From contig NC_082413.1 in assembly GCF_004011695.2 (NCBI RefSeq), positions 186,001-250,000 of the forward strand: a stretch of 64,000 bases of DNA. Reading direction: 5' to 3'. This document shows positions 10,331 to 20,298 of this stretch, in pieces. How positions within the stretch are numbered: position 1 is the first letter of the stretch; the number at the start of each line of letters is the position of its first letter. The notes below the pieces were generated by a model, which was given only the letters and a program-made list of their open reading frames with translations, ran no database searches and was not told where the DNA came from. The position numbers and the translations under genes are program-made. This stretch comes from Ascochyta rabiei. Its lineage: Eukaryota > Ascomycota > Dothideomycetes > Pleosporales > Didymellaceae.

Positions 10331-11325
10331 CTGCTCTAGCCAGCTAATTGTTCTAAATATTAATGGCTATCGCCGCCTATTGCAACCTGAAACTCAGACA
10401 GTGTGATGTAACAAACGCGTTTGTACACGCGTCTATAGACTGCAAAGTGTGAATAAAAATGTCCTGTAGGCATAAAACACCAGGCACGATACTGCAAGTC
10501 AACAAAGCATTATACAGCCTGAGAATATCTCCACTTCTATAGCAGAAGGAGTTTATATTCACCCTTCTCCCTCTTAGTTTTAACGTTGTACTACATGAGG
10601 CATGCTGCCTAATAAGGAAAGATATTGTTATCTTCTTCTACGTTAACGACATCATTGTTGTGTTTGTTAAGGCTGAAGAGCAAGACGCCTAGTAAGTAAT
10701 AAAGCTACTGTAAGGAAAGAACACCCTTATAGGTAGAAACAAACTCTAACATTTCCTTAGTATGGAAGTTATTAGAGATTGACCTAATAAACAAATCCGA
10801 CTCTCCCAGGCCTCCTGAATCAACAAAATTAGTCACCTGGCTGACAAGACGGACATGCGCCATGTTACTCCTATAGCAGTTGTTGAGCTAAAGCCTTATA
10901 CAGGCATTGCTACTCCTACAGAGATTAACAGGTATTAACGCAAGATTAGATTGCTTTTCTTTACCGCAGTTACTACACAACCAGACATCGCCTTTACGGC
11001 CTCAAGACTTGCTCAGCTCCTCATGAATCCAGGAGTAGACTATAACAACGCCGCAGACCGCGTACCAATGTACCTCAGGGACACCTAACAGAGATGACTT
11101 CAACTAAGAGGAGGTGAATGCCTAGAAGCAAACGAGCTGGTCTGTTTCTGCCAAGACTACCTACTTCCTCATCAACGCGACATGCCTCAACAGGAAGACG
11201 CGCGATTATCTGACAGAGATGGCGGAATTTAGCTTGTCCTTTTTGCCTATACTACACATCGATAGTAAAGCCTTTGAGGTCTGTTTAGCTGGAATCGAGA
11301 TGAGCTGTTATACGCCTTACCTGGT
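10330..11325 (+). mobile_element. Dead Ty1/copia retrotransposon (RT-RNase H relic)
   Basis: Translation through stops and frame changes gives copia reverse-transcriptase landmarks in order: DVTNAFVHA near 10405, an LQVNKALY-like block near 10495, FFYVNDIIVV at 10635-10661 (the YVDD box with its first Asp altered to Asn by G-to-A), VVELKPYTGIATPTEINRY near 10885, and QPDIAFTASRLAQLLMNPG near 10980. A tryptophan codon before QKEF is now TAG. Many in-frame stops of the TGG-to-TAG or CAG-to-TAG kind indicate RIP. The element is not functional. Confidence 0.85.
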
Positions 11326-11357
11326 TTGTTAAACACACTGTTGTCGTACATCAGGAA

Positions 11358-11505
11358 GCAGTGCGAGGATCGGAAGCAGAGGTTCGGAAGCAGAGGAGCG
11401 GAAGCAGAGGTTCGAAAGCAGAGGATCGAAAGCAGAGGATCGAAAGCAGAGGATCGAAAGCAGAGGATCGAAAGCAGAGGATCGAAAGCAGAGGATCGAA
11501 AGGCC
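11358..11505. repeat. 14-bp minisatellite
   Basis: About ten direct copies of cagaggatcgaaag lie immediately after the copia relic. The left copies vary (ggttcggaag, ggagcggaag) and the right copies are identical. Because 14 is not a multiple of three, open readings on both strands are artefacts. Confidence 0.93.
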
Positions 11506-12450
11506 GAGGTACATCAACTCATCCAACCAGCCACCAAGAAGATGCCAACCACAACCACAACCACCAAGACCTCGCACCAAGATTCCGCAACCTCGGTGAC
11601 CACGCAGCTCGAGCTCAAGCTCTGATGACTTCACAACTCGGCAAGAGCGGTTCGCGCCGCACGTGAACGTCGTAAGCTGTTTCGCTAGCCTTGAGCGATC
11701 TTGGCGATGTGACTGACGGAGCTACAAACTGTCTGTGTATAGCTTGCTAGAGGATAATCTGGAATTGATACGAATCGTCCATACATAGTCTACGACAGCT
11801 CCTCGCGTTTCCCTATCACGGCAACTGCGCTTGTTAGAACGCCACGTCAATCTTGACATCGTTCAGAGCTCTACTATATTCTCCTTTCGCTCTTATTTTT
11901 CTTCATCTTGACAAGTTCTGATTTGTTTTCTTCCTGTTAGCAGAATAGGCTGTGCAATCAAGGATAGAGATTTCAGCAGTGTACAGCGTAGCTACCATAG
12001 CTACTGGTCATAATCGAAGAGAATGGGAGTCGGCAAGACCAAGGCTACGAGTATTGTGTACCGAGTATAATTAATCAAATGTGATGTATTGATGTTGCTC
12101 TTCTCTTCCTGCTTGTTGGGTAATTGCTTTCCTTGTCCTCTTTTATGCCATCGAGAAGCGTGACCACAGCCGAAGACGAGTAGGTTGGGGGCGCTGGGAT
12201 CGTTGGGTGAGGAGCGAGGGCTTCACATACACACGAGAAGAGGGGGTGGGATGTGGGATTTGTGTGGGTTGCTGTGTAGTGGTGGGAGGGCTGTGTGGTG
12301 GCGTTGATTGGACGTTGGGTTGTAGCTAGAGTAGGATTGCATGGGTTACTTGGTAGGGCTACGGCGATGCGGTGAGTGGGGAATGAACGGTCCTGTATAT
12401 CGGACTTTAGATTCGCTCGAAGAAAACCACTTTGCTAGCTACGTCTACGC
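11506..12450. other. Intergenic, no gene seen
   Basis: Normal-GC DNA between the minisatellite and the 3' end of SOD2. No frame shows codon structure or recognisable protein, and no RNA gene was identified. The right end should hold the SOD2 3' UTR. Confidence 0.5.
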
Positions 12451-13188
12451 CTACTGGAAACGCTTCTCCGCGGCCTTCCAGTTGATGACGTTCCAGATGG
12501 CCTTGAAGTACTCGGCCTTGCGGTTCTGGTAGTCGAGGTAGTAGGCGTGCTCCCAGGCGTCGACGCCCAGGATGGGCTTGAACTGGCCGACGACGGGGTC
12601 CTGGTTGGCGTAGGTCTTGATCTGAATGGCGCCCGTCTGCGTGTCCTGCACCAGCCATGCCCAGCCGGAGCCCTGGATGCCGGCGAGGGCCGTGTTGAAC
12701 TTGTCCTTGAACTGGTCGAGCGAGCCGTACGAGTCGTTGATGGCGCCGGCCAGGGCGCCCGAAGGGGGCTCACCACCGCCCTGAGACGTGGGCGCCAGGT
12801 TCTCCCAGAACAGCGAGTGGTTGATGTGGCCGCCGCCGTGGAAGTTGATCAGCGGCTGCAGGGCGATCTGGGCCTTGATGTCGTTCTTGGCCTTTGCTTC
12901 GGCGATCTGCTCGCTGAAGTTGTTGTAGCTGGTCACGTAGGTGTTGTGGTGGTTCTTGTGGTGCAGCTCCATGATCTTGCCGGAGATGGAGGGCTCGAGG
13001 GCGCCGTAGTCGTCTGGCCGAGTTAGTCAGGGAGACGTAGCGTGGAGACGGCGAGACGCACAGGAGAGGTCGGGCAGGGTAGCCTTTCCACGCACAAAGG
13101 TGGTTGCGACGCCGGCGCGAGCCGAGCTCTTGGTGGCAGCGCGGAGGGCCGAGCGCGCGGCAGCGGTGCGGAGGAGGGTCGAGTTCAT
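12451..13188 (-). CDS. SOD2: Mitochondrial manganese superoxide dismutase
   Basis: Two exons: 13188-13062 and 13013-12451; 229 aa. The 48-nt intron (GTGCGT...CCTGACTAACTCGGCCAG) joins TLPDLS to YDYGALEPSISG. A basic, Ser/Ala-rich presequence (MNSTLLRTAAARSALRAATK) targets the matrix. Metal-site motifs are all present: LHHKNHHNTYV, GGGHINHSLFW, and the signature DAWEHAYYLDYQNRK near residue 190. The enzyme dismutates superoxide to oxygen and hydrogen peroxide. An in-frame upstream ATG at 13227 would add 13 residues read partly from the flanking minisatellite; I prefer 13188. The gene is divergent from the siderophore acyltransferase. Confidence 0.95.
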
Positions 13189-13395
13189 GTTGAATGAGTT
13201 GGTCAAGTGGTGAATGGAGATGGCCAAGTGGTGAAGGAGTTGGTCAAGTGGTGAATGAGTTGGTCAAGTGGTGAATGGAGTTGGCCAAGTGGTGAAGGAG
13301 TTGGTCAAATGGTGAAGGAGTTGGTCAAGTGGTGAATGGAGATGGCCAAGTGGTGAAGGAGTTGGTCAAGTGGTGAATGGAGATTGGTCGACTGG
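13189..13395. repeat. 20-bp minisatellite upstream of SOD2
   Basis: About ten direct copies of gagttggtcaagtggtgaat (variants with gatggccaag, aatggagat, gaaggag) begin directly upstream of the SOD2 start codon. They occupy the 5' UTR/promoter of SOD2 and the distal promoter of the divergent acyltransferase gene. Copies vary at two or three fixed positions, so the array may be a higher-order repeat. There are no unique spacers, so it is not a CRISPR. Confidence 0.93.
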
Positions 13396-13806
13396 TGAAC
13401 GGAGCTGTCAAGGTCGAACGGTCGAATCGAGATGCAATGATCAATCGCTCACTTCATCAGGACAGGACTGTCGTCATTTTGTCACGTCCGAGCTCGGCGT
13501 CCAAGCTCAAGCTGTCGCGCTCGGCGGAGGACCCGGCCAGCCAATGGCAGAGACGAGCACGCGGCTTCCCCAGAAAAACAGGGCAAGGCAAGACGTGCAG
13601 CGCAGCATGTGGTGGTAGGCGGGGGAGGCTTGAAGTCTGGACTGCAGCGTCGCTCATCAGGAGATCCGGCAGCTACTCTCAAGACTCACGCCACTCACGC
13701 CATGTGCTGGTGGTGGCCCTGTTCCCCGTGTGCTGGCAGCTGGCAGCTCTGTACCGACCGGTAGCTCCTCGCCAGCGCGCGGCCCCGCCATCGCCATGAC
13801 ACCAAC
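13396..13806. promoter_or_regulatory. SOD2 / siderophore acyltransferase intergenic region
   Basis: The remainder of the about 620-bp shared upstream region. A CCAAT pentamer occurs near 13540. I looked for HGATAR sites expected for a GATA-type iron regulator and saw none here. No TATA box is evident. Confidence 0.4.
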
Positions 13807-15458
13807 ATGGCGCCCGTGAATATCGTCCACCTGCCCAACGGCCAGAACCTGACCGTCTCGCCCGTGTTCGGCGGCCTCTTCTTCAAGGCCAACCAGCTGC
13901 ACAGCGCGCACTCGCCCTTCCCGCCCGGCTGGACCGTCGTGCTGAACTCGGAGGACGACCCCGACCCCGACCCCAACCCCAACCCCAACCCCAACCCCGC
14001 CGAGGCCGAGGCAGACGAGGGTGTCGAAGAGACGGGCCTGCCGCGACACGTGCACCGGTACAAGCGCCCCAGCCTGCACGGCGACCACCTCTACATCTCG
14101 TCCGTGTCGAACCCCAGCAGCAGCGAGTTCCGGGCGGCCGCCTCGCCCACGCGCCACATGGCCATGATGCTCTGGGCCACGCTGTACTGGTACTTCCACC
14201 AGCCCGAGCCGGCGCTGCAGCTCACCAACGCCCGGTCCAGGGCCACGGCCGAGGCCGGGAAGCCCAAGGGCGAGTGGCGCATCCACGTCGACCGCGAGGG
14301 CATCTTCAAGGGCCGCGTCGTGCTGCCCAAGCTCGAGCGCATGGGGCTGATCGCGAGCGAGGACTCGACCGTGGGCTGCGCGCAGGAAGAGTGCGCCCAC
14401 GACGGCTGGACGCACATGTTTGTCAGCCGCAGGAGCTTCTGGCAGCTGGACCCGCGCATTTACCTGTTCACGCTCTCGCCCATGGCCCACTCGCCCTTCT
14501 CCTCGGGCTCGCCCTTCTCCTCGCGCCCCTCGTCGCCCGTACCCAAGGCCGAGGACGCGAAAGAGCACCAGCTCGACCCCGCCTCGCCGGGCCTGTGGTC
14601 GCCCACCGCGCCGGGGCCCTTCCACTCGAGCTCACACCTGCCCACCTACTACCCCCCGCCGCCGACGCAGTACCTCGTCTCGAGCCACGTCCGCCACCCC
14701 GTCCGCCCCAAGCCGCCAAGGCAGGGCGAGGTCCTGTACACCCGCTACGTGCCCAGCGTGGGCCAGTACCTTTCCTTCCGCGTCGCCTCCCTGTCCTCGA
14801 AGCCGCTCCGTCACCGTGGCCCAGTGTCCTCGCACGAAAACGCCTCGTACCGGCTCAGCGGGCAGTCGCAGCCCGACTCGATCGTCTCCTCGGTCGGCGC
14901 CCTCAACGTGAACATGTCCGACTCCGAGTACCTGCACAAGTGGATGAACGACCCGCGCGTGGCCCACTTCTGGGGCGAGGCCGGCCCCCGCGAGCACCAA
15001 GAGGAGTTCCTGAGGAACGGGCTCAGGTCGAAGAATTCCTTCCCCGTCATAGGCTGCTGGGACGGCAAGCCGTTTGGCTACTTCGAGCTCTACTGGGTCA
15101 AGGAGGACAGCCTGGGCAAGTACGTGCCCAACGTAGGCGACTACGACCGCGGCTTCCACTGCCTGGTCGGCGAGCAGGAGTTCAGAGGCGCGCACAGAGT
15201 CAAGCTGTGGATCAGCGCGCTCGTGCACTACTGCTGGCTCGCGGACAACCGAACAGAGAGAGTCATGCTCGAGCCACGAGTAGACAACGAGAAGTGAGTC
15301 CACCAACATGCACAGACCGATCAGATGCTGACGCGCGCAGACTGGCACACTACCTCCAGGAATCTGGTTTCTACAAGGAGCGCGAGATCAGCCTGCCGCA
15401 CAAGCAGAGCAATCTCTTCAAGATCAACAGAGATGTCTGGAGAGGCCCAGCCTTGTGA
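13807..15458 (+). CDS. Siderophore N5-hydroxyornithine acyltransferase-like
   Basis: Two exons: 13807-15293 and 15341-15458; 534 aa, with a 47-nt intron (GTGAGT...GCTGACGCGCGCAG). The C-terminal part from about residue 365 ([21 protein letters not shown] ... [15 protein letters not shown] ... [18 protein letters not shown]) is the AlcB/IucB-type GNAT domain. That domain acylates hydroxylated ornithine or lysine with acyl-CoA in hydroxamate siderophore synthesis. The N-terminal half ([20 protein letters not shown]) matches fungal SidF/SidL-type enzymes. The protein ends WRGPAL, with no peroxisomal PTS1, which favours a cytosolic SidL-like acetylase over SidF; this is an inference. A PNPNPN microsatellite lies at about residues 55-65. 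No other siderophore gene is in the window. Confidence 0.85.
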
Positions 15459-16269
15459 GCAAGCACCTGCGGCTCCGCGCTGGACACTCGGAGGCGACGT
15501 GTGGAGAGGGCGCGGTCGAACACGGCCGCGGGATGTTAGCCGTTCACGCACTTATTGCGGAGGAAAAGTGGGTCTTGAGATATCAACCACAAGTCTAGCA
15601 TGGGAGGCTACTCCCACGCCAGCATGCTGGTGTTGCATGGAATGCTCCTTTGGGAAAAGAATTAGTTGTTGGTTTTACGCGTGCTCTTCAGCACGCGTGA
15701 GACATCCCACGGAACCTTACCGAAGTCGGCGTAATGCATGTGCATCGTGGGATGCGGGTAGGTAGGCATCCCAACAGTGAGCTGGAGGCGCGTTCTCGAT
15801 CGCGAACATCAAAGATCACGTGTCCGGAAGAATATCAGCCGAGTGCGTGAACAAGACTTTGTGTGGAGTTGAGCTCGACATCTTCACGATACTCGTGGAG
15901 GGGTCACCCCGCCAAAGCAAAGACCCGCTTCACAACACCAGCAGGGAGGGAGCGCGGAGAAATTTCTGCTCTCCAACAGGGACGCTTGACGATCGGCAGG
16001 CAACGGACAGCCAGAAATCAGTCGTCGAACCCCTCTTGGCCCTCTTGGGCGCGCCGATGTGTGGCGCAAACAAAAATGTGGGGTCTTGGCCACAAAATTA
16101 TCGGAGCCCTGTGACGCAGTCGTTGGTTCGGGTAGAAAAGGAACTGAGCGACCCAGTCAACAACCATTCGAGCTCGTGATACCCGTCCCTTTACTTCACT
16201 CCGACCCAATTGCACAAGACAGGTGGTAGTTACTCAGCACAAGTCTGCTCGCCTCTGTCACCACCCAAC
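15459..16269. other. Intergenic, ADE13 promoter side
   Basis: No gene is supported. The region holds a perfect 9-bp inverted repeat at 15677-15698 and probably the ADE13 promoter and 5' UTR toward the right end. Confidence 0.5.
15677..15698. terminator. Perfect 9-bp inverted repeat, possible hairpin
   Basis: ACGCGTGCT (15677-15685), loop CTTC, AGCACGCGT (15690-15698). Each arm includes ACGCGT, the MluI cell-cycle box core. It lies about 220 bp past the acyltransferase stop and 570 bp before ADE13. It may be a transcription-end structure or a paired regulatory site; nothing decides between these. Confidence 0.35.
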
Positions 16270-17887
16270 ATGTCCGTTCCATCCATCCCCGAAGCCTCGT
16301 CGGCGCCCAAGCTCGCATACGACCAAGACGCAGCCCTGGATCTCCAGCGCCAGATCAGCAAGATGAAGCAGCAAATCGGTAACTCCATCTTCGACACCTA
16401 CCAGACCTCTCTGACGGGGCGCTACTGCTCCAAGGAGATGTCGCAACTTTTCAGCCAGCGCAGCCGTCACAGCACGTGGAGATCGCTGTGGCTGTACCTG
16501 GCCGAGGCGGAGCAAGAGCTTGGAATCGACACAATCACCCCCGAGGCACTCCAGCAGATGCGGGACCACCTCGTTGTGTCTGACGCCGACTTCGAGGTGG
16601 CTAGAGTGGAGGAGAAGAGGAGGAGGCACGACGTCATGGCCCATGTGCACGCTTTTGGCGAGGTCGCGCCCAAGGCCGCGGGTATCATTCACTACGGCGT
16701 AAGAACGGTGACTTGCGTGGAGAAGCTAGAGGCTAACCATCGTGTAGGCAACCAGCTGTTACGTGACCGACAATGCAGAGCTCATCCTCATGCGGAACGC
16801 CATGGGCCTGCTGCTCCCCAAGCTCGCCAAGGTCATTGACAACCTTTCCAAGTTCGCCCTGCAGTGGAAGTCCGAGCCGACCCTGGCCTACACTCACCTG
16901 CAGCCCGCTCAGCTCATCACCGTCGGTAAGCGAGCAGCCCAGTGGGCCCAGGATCTCCTCATGGATCTTGAAGCCATTGAGCACGTCAAGGAGAGCCTGC
17001 AGTTCCGCGGCGCCCAAGGCACAACCGGAACCCAGGCTTCCTTCCTCGAGATCTTCAACAACGACTCCCAAAAGTGCGACCAGCTGAATGAGAAGCTCTG
17101 CCAGAAGGCCGGCTTCCCCGGCTGCTACGCCGTCTCCACGCAGACCTACACCCGCAAGGTCGACCAGCTCATCGCCAACGCCATCTCCGGGCTGGGCTCC
17201 TCCGCTCAGAAGATCACCGGCGACATCCGCCACCTCGCTGCGTGGAAAGAGCTCGAGGAGCCCTTTGAGAAGGACCAAATCGGTTCCTCCGCAATGGCCT
17301 ACAAGCGCAACCCCATGCGCTCGGAGCGTGTCTACGCCCTGTCCCGCGAGCTGATGAGCAAGCCCGCATCCTTTGCCAACACACTCTCCGACCAGTGGAT
17401 GGAGCGCACGCTCGACGACTCGGCAATCCGCCGCATCGACATCCCCGAGATGTTCCTGCTGGCCGACGCCATCCTGCTCTCGCTCGACAACGTCACCTCC
17501 GGCCTTGTCGTGTACCCCAAGCGCGTCAACGCGCGCGTCCAGGAAGAGCTGCCGTTCATGATCACAGAGTCGATCATCATGAAGCTGGTCGCCAAGGGCG
17601 AGTCGCGCCAAGAAGCCCACGAGCAGATTCGCGTGCTGTCGCACCAGGCCGGCAGCAACGTCAAGAACGAGGGCAAGCAAAACGACCTCGTGGACCGCAT
17701 TCGCGCAACCGAATTCTTCAAGCCCATCTGGGCCGATCTCGACAACATGCTCGACGCCAGTCTGTACACGGGGCGCAGTGCCGAGATCGTCGACAAGTTC
17801 TGCGGCGAAGGCGGCGTGCTCGACACCGCGCTGCAGCCGTACAGGGAGTACATCCAGAAGGCCGGTGTTGCCGAGCTCAACGTATAG
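16270..17887 (+). CDS. ADE13: Adenylosuccinate lyase
   Basis: Two exons: 16270-16698 and 16748-17887; 522 aa. The 49-nt intron (GTAAGA...GGCTAACCATCGTGTAG) splits IIHYG from ATSCYVTDN. The enzyme cleaves SAICAR to AICAR and adenylosuccinate to AMP in purine synthesis, releasing fumarate. Family landmarks: [43 protein letters not shown], the fumarate-lyase signature [15 protein letters not shown] near residue 322, and LDDSAIRRI. It is about 40 residues longer than the yeast enzyme, all at the N-terminus ([20 protein letters not shown]...). The tail region downstream is flanked by mutated tandem repeats. Confidence 0.95.
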
Positions 17888-17984
17888 ACACCGAGACGTC
17901 GATGCAATGGACGGACACTTGCGCACGATGAAAAGACCGTAGACCTCATCTGCCGCCTACAGTGCTTGCAATACACGGACAAAA

Positions 17985-18400
17985 GTGATGATTTACAACG
18001 CTCTGCTCTTTTCCTACACATGCTACTAGCTCGTCCACATTCAAATAGGCTTTCACACCGCAAAACAGACTTCTTACCTATACTCGTCCACCTGGTAGTT
18101 TCACACCACCTCTTACCCAGCTGCATTAGCACTACTAATACTGTTAACACTCTACTACAGCACTTGAACTAAAAGCTATAATATATAATGCTCTGCTTTT
18201 CTATATACGCTATAAGATTGTCTATAATTTAACTGGCTTTTATACTGTATAAAGAAATCTTTGTTACACTCATCTACCTAGTAGTCTTACAGTATTTTTA
18301 AGTTAACTGTATTAGTACTACTAACACTCTTAACACTCTACTACAGCACTTGAACTAAAAGCTATAATATATAATGCTCTGCTCTCTTTGTATACCCACC
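17985..18400 (+). repeat. RIP-like tandem repeats downstream of ADE13
   Basis: Two full direct copies (about 17985-18173 and 18178-18359) and the start of a third (from 18360) have a period of about 185 bp, sharing cactctactacagcacttgaactaaaagct. Copy 2 differs from copy 1 mainly by C-to-T/G-to-A changes, such as cctatactcgtccacctgg to gttacactcatctacctag. The first copy begins about 100 bp after the ADE13 stop. Confidence 0.8.
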
Positions 18401-19081
18401 ACAAGACCACCTACGCTTAACCACGTGCATCTACGCCCCAAAGAAATAAAGTTTTCTAAAAAATTACTGAACCACCCAGTATCACCACGACCTCCCAACC
18501 GACCCAACTCCACCAGCATCGTCATTTCCGACATTCCACTACAGGCACCCTGATCCAAATCCCATGGAACATCTAGTGCGCTCCACTCATCGATGCGGCT
18601 GCGCTGGTTCACCGTCTCGAAATCCGGTTCGCGTACGCACGAACCACACCACCTCGCCCTCCCCTCGCATCTCACACTCGGAATCACTGCCGGTGATTTG
18701 TCGCCATGCGACCTCTCCGTTTCTCGGGTTCGCGGTTCGTGGCGTGGGTGTTGGGTTGGGGTTTGGGGCTGGTTGACGGCGCGGGTCACGGAGTTTAAGT
18801 GTGTGTGGTTGGGTGTGTAGAATCGTGCACTGGGATGTTTGGATATATAGATACGAAGACGTCTCTCTCGCTTGCTCGCTCTCGCTCGCTCTCCTCTCTG
18901 CAGACACAGTTGCGGTTGCAGATGCCGGTGTGAATCCGACCCTGCCCACACCAAGCGCTCAAGTTCGAGATCGAGTCTGAACGCAAGGTGGAGTCTTGGA
19001 CGTTGCATCGACTCGAATCGACTCGACTCGAGGCAAATCCAAGCTTCTTGCTCGAACGGCACGGGCTATCGAACCCCTGGA
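18401..19081. other. Intergenic, no gene seen
   Basis: Normal GC returns. A short tctcgcttgctcgctctcgctcgctctc-type pyrimidine tract lies near 18866-18898 and actcgaatcgactcgactcgag repeats near 19012-19032. These could be promoter-proximal low complexity for the hypothetical reading frame that follows. Confidence 0.4.
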
Positions 19082-19681
19082 ATGATGCCGGCTCGTGACC
19101 GCGCTCGCAGACCCAAACAGCACGGCCTTCGGATCCGCATCTTTTTTCGCGACAGGAGAAGCCCGGTGGAGGGGGACGGGGATCTTCTGCCGATGGCAGT
19201 AGCGGAGCTGGCATCAGCAGCGTCGAGTGCACCCGCAGCAGCACCAGCAGCACCAGCAGCACCAGCAGCAGCGGTCCCAGCAGCAGCGCCAACCGACGAG
19301 GAAGAAATCCGCACAAAAGAATACAAAGCCGCGAGGGGTTTGCTACAATTACGTTATGAGACCTCCTTGGCTTGCTCGACTCCAACAGCGTGCTCCCTCG
19401 CGCCGGCACTGCGGTCTCCAACGGGCCTTCCGCCCCAACACGCCGCGGTCCCGGAGCATGCAGACAGCGCGCGATGGGTGGATGCCAAGGGTGAGAGGAG
19501 GGAGGATGCGGAGTTGCTGCTTCACTGCGCTGTTCTGATTCAAGAACGGTTTGCGGGGGATATGGAGAGGGTTAGGGAGGTTTGGGGGGCTTGGGAGGCG
19601 GTGCAGGGTTGGGGAAATCGCGGAGAGGGGGGGTGCTGCGGCGACGAGGGAAGGGGAGAGGGAAAGAGAGGGTGTTTGTAG
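19082..19681 (+). CDS. Hypothetical low-complexity protein (uncertain)
   Basis: An uninterrupted 199-codon frame starting MMPARDRARRPKQHG. It contains an Ala/Pro run from a CAG/ACC microsatellite (19218-19278), then EEIRTKEYKAARGLLQL, a composition seen in fungal regulatory proteins, and a second half rich in Arg, Glu and Trp. No domain is recognisable. The frame stays open 70 codons further upstream, so the start is arbitrary, and antisense frames are also open. It may be a chance ORF. Confidence 0.25.
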   Translation: MMPARDRARRPKQHGLRIRIFFRDRRSPVEGDGDLLPMAVAELASAASSAPAAAPAAPAAPAAAVPAAAPTDEEEIRTKEYKAARGLLQLRYETSLACSTPTACSLAPALRSPTGLPPQHAAVPEHADSARWVDAKGERREDAELLLHCAVLIQERFAGDMERVREVWGAWEAVQGWGNRGEGGCCGDEGRGEGKRGCL

Positions 19682-20298
19682 GAGAGGGAAAGGGGTGGGG
19701 AGGTGTTGTTTCCATAGGGAAGGTGTGATAAATTAGAGAGTAGAGTAAAAGAGGGGTGATACGGCTGCGAAGATGACATGTGCCTGATATGCACTTCTTA
19801 CTTTTTTTCATTGCTTCAATCAATGCCGATCGCTGCTTTTGCGGTGGAGAAACCCAGCGTCACTTTCCGAGTCCTAGAATCTGCACGATGGTGGTTCTGA
19901 TGAATCCTCGAAGATAGTCTGTTGGACACCATACGTTGCGGATAGTCGCACTACAGTGTTAACTCTGCCAAACGACGGTGTTGATTACAGTCGATCATGT
20001 ATGGTTCGGTGAGAAATTGTTGCGGGTACAGGTGTTCGAACCGTTCAAGGATCGTCCAGTGAAAGACGCTTCGTAGTCAATAAAGAGGACTTGATCCCGG
20101 GTTATTAGACTTTTTGAAAGTGTTTCTTTGAGCACTTTTTTCCTCTCGCGGTCGTAATTGTAAGAGAACCTCGCTTTCCTGTTGAGTCAATCACATAGAG
20201 TTTGCGTAGCGTTCTTGCCTTCGATATTCGGCCCTTACAGAGGAACCATCACCACCGTACCTGTCATCTTCTACACTGTTCTCACCACAGTCCACAGA
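19682..20298. other. Intergenic, no gene seen
   Basis: No coding or RNA gene is supported. The left part is purine-rich (ggagagggaaaggggtgggg). The right part should hold the promoter and 5' UTR of the coiled-coil protein gene. Confidence 0.45.

Noticed and set aside
11326..11666. Arg/Lys/Ser-rich ORFs on both strands
   Set aside because: Direct translation of the 14-bp minisatellite.
13189..13395. CRISPR-like array
   Set aside because: Adjacent 20-bp repeats without unique spacers, in a eukaryote; it is a minisatellite.
13657..15458. Long alternative frames over the siderophore acyltransferase (322, 394 and 238 codons)
   Set aside because: High-GC shadow frames; only the AlcB-containing frame is conserved.
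16733..17926. 397-codon antisense ORF
   Set aside because: Lies exactly opposite the conserved ADE13 exon 2; shadow frame from high third-position GC.
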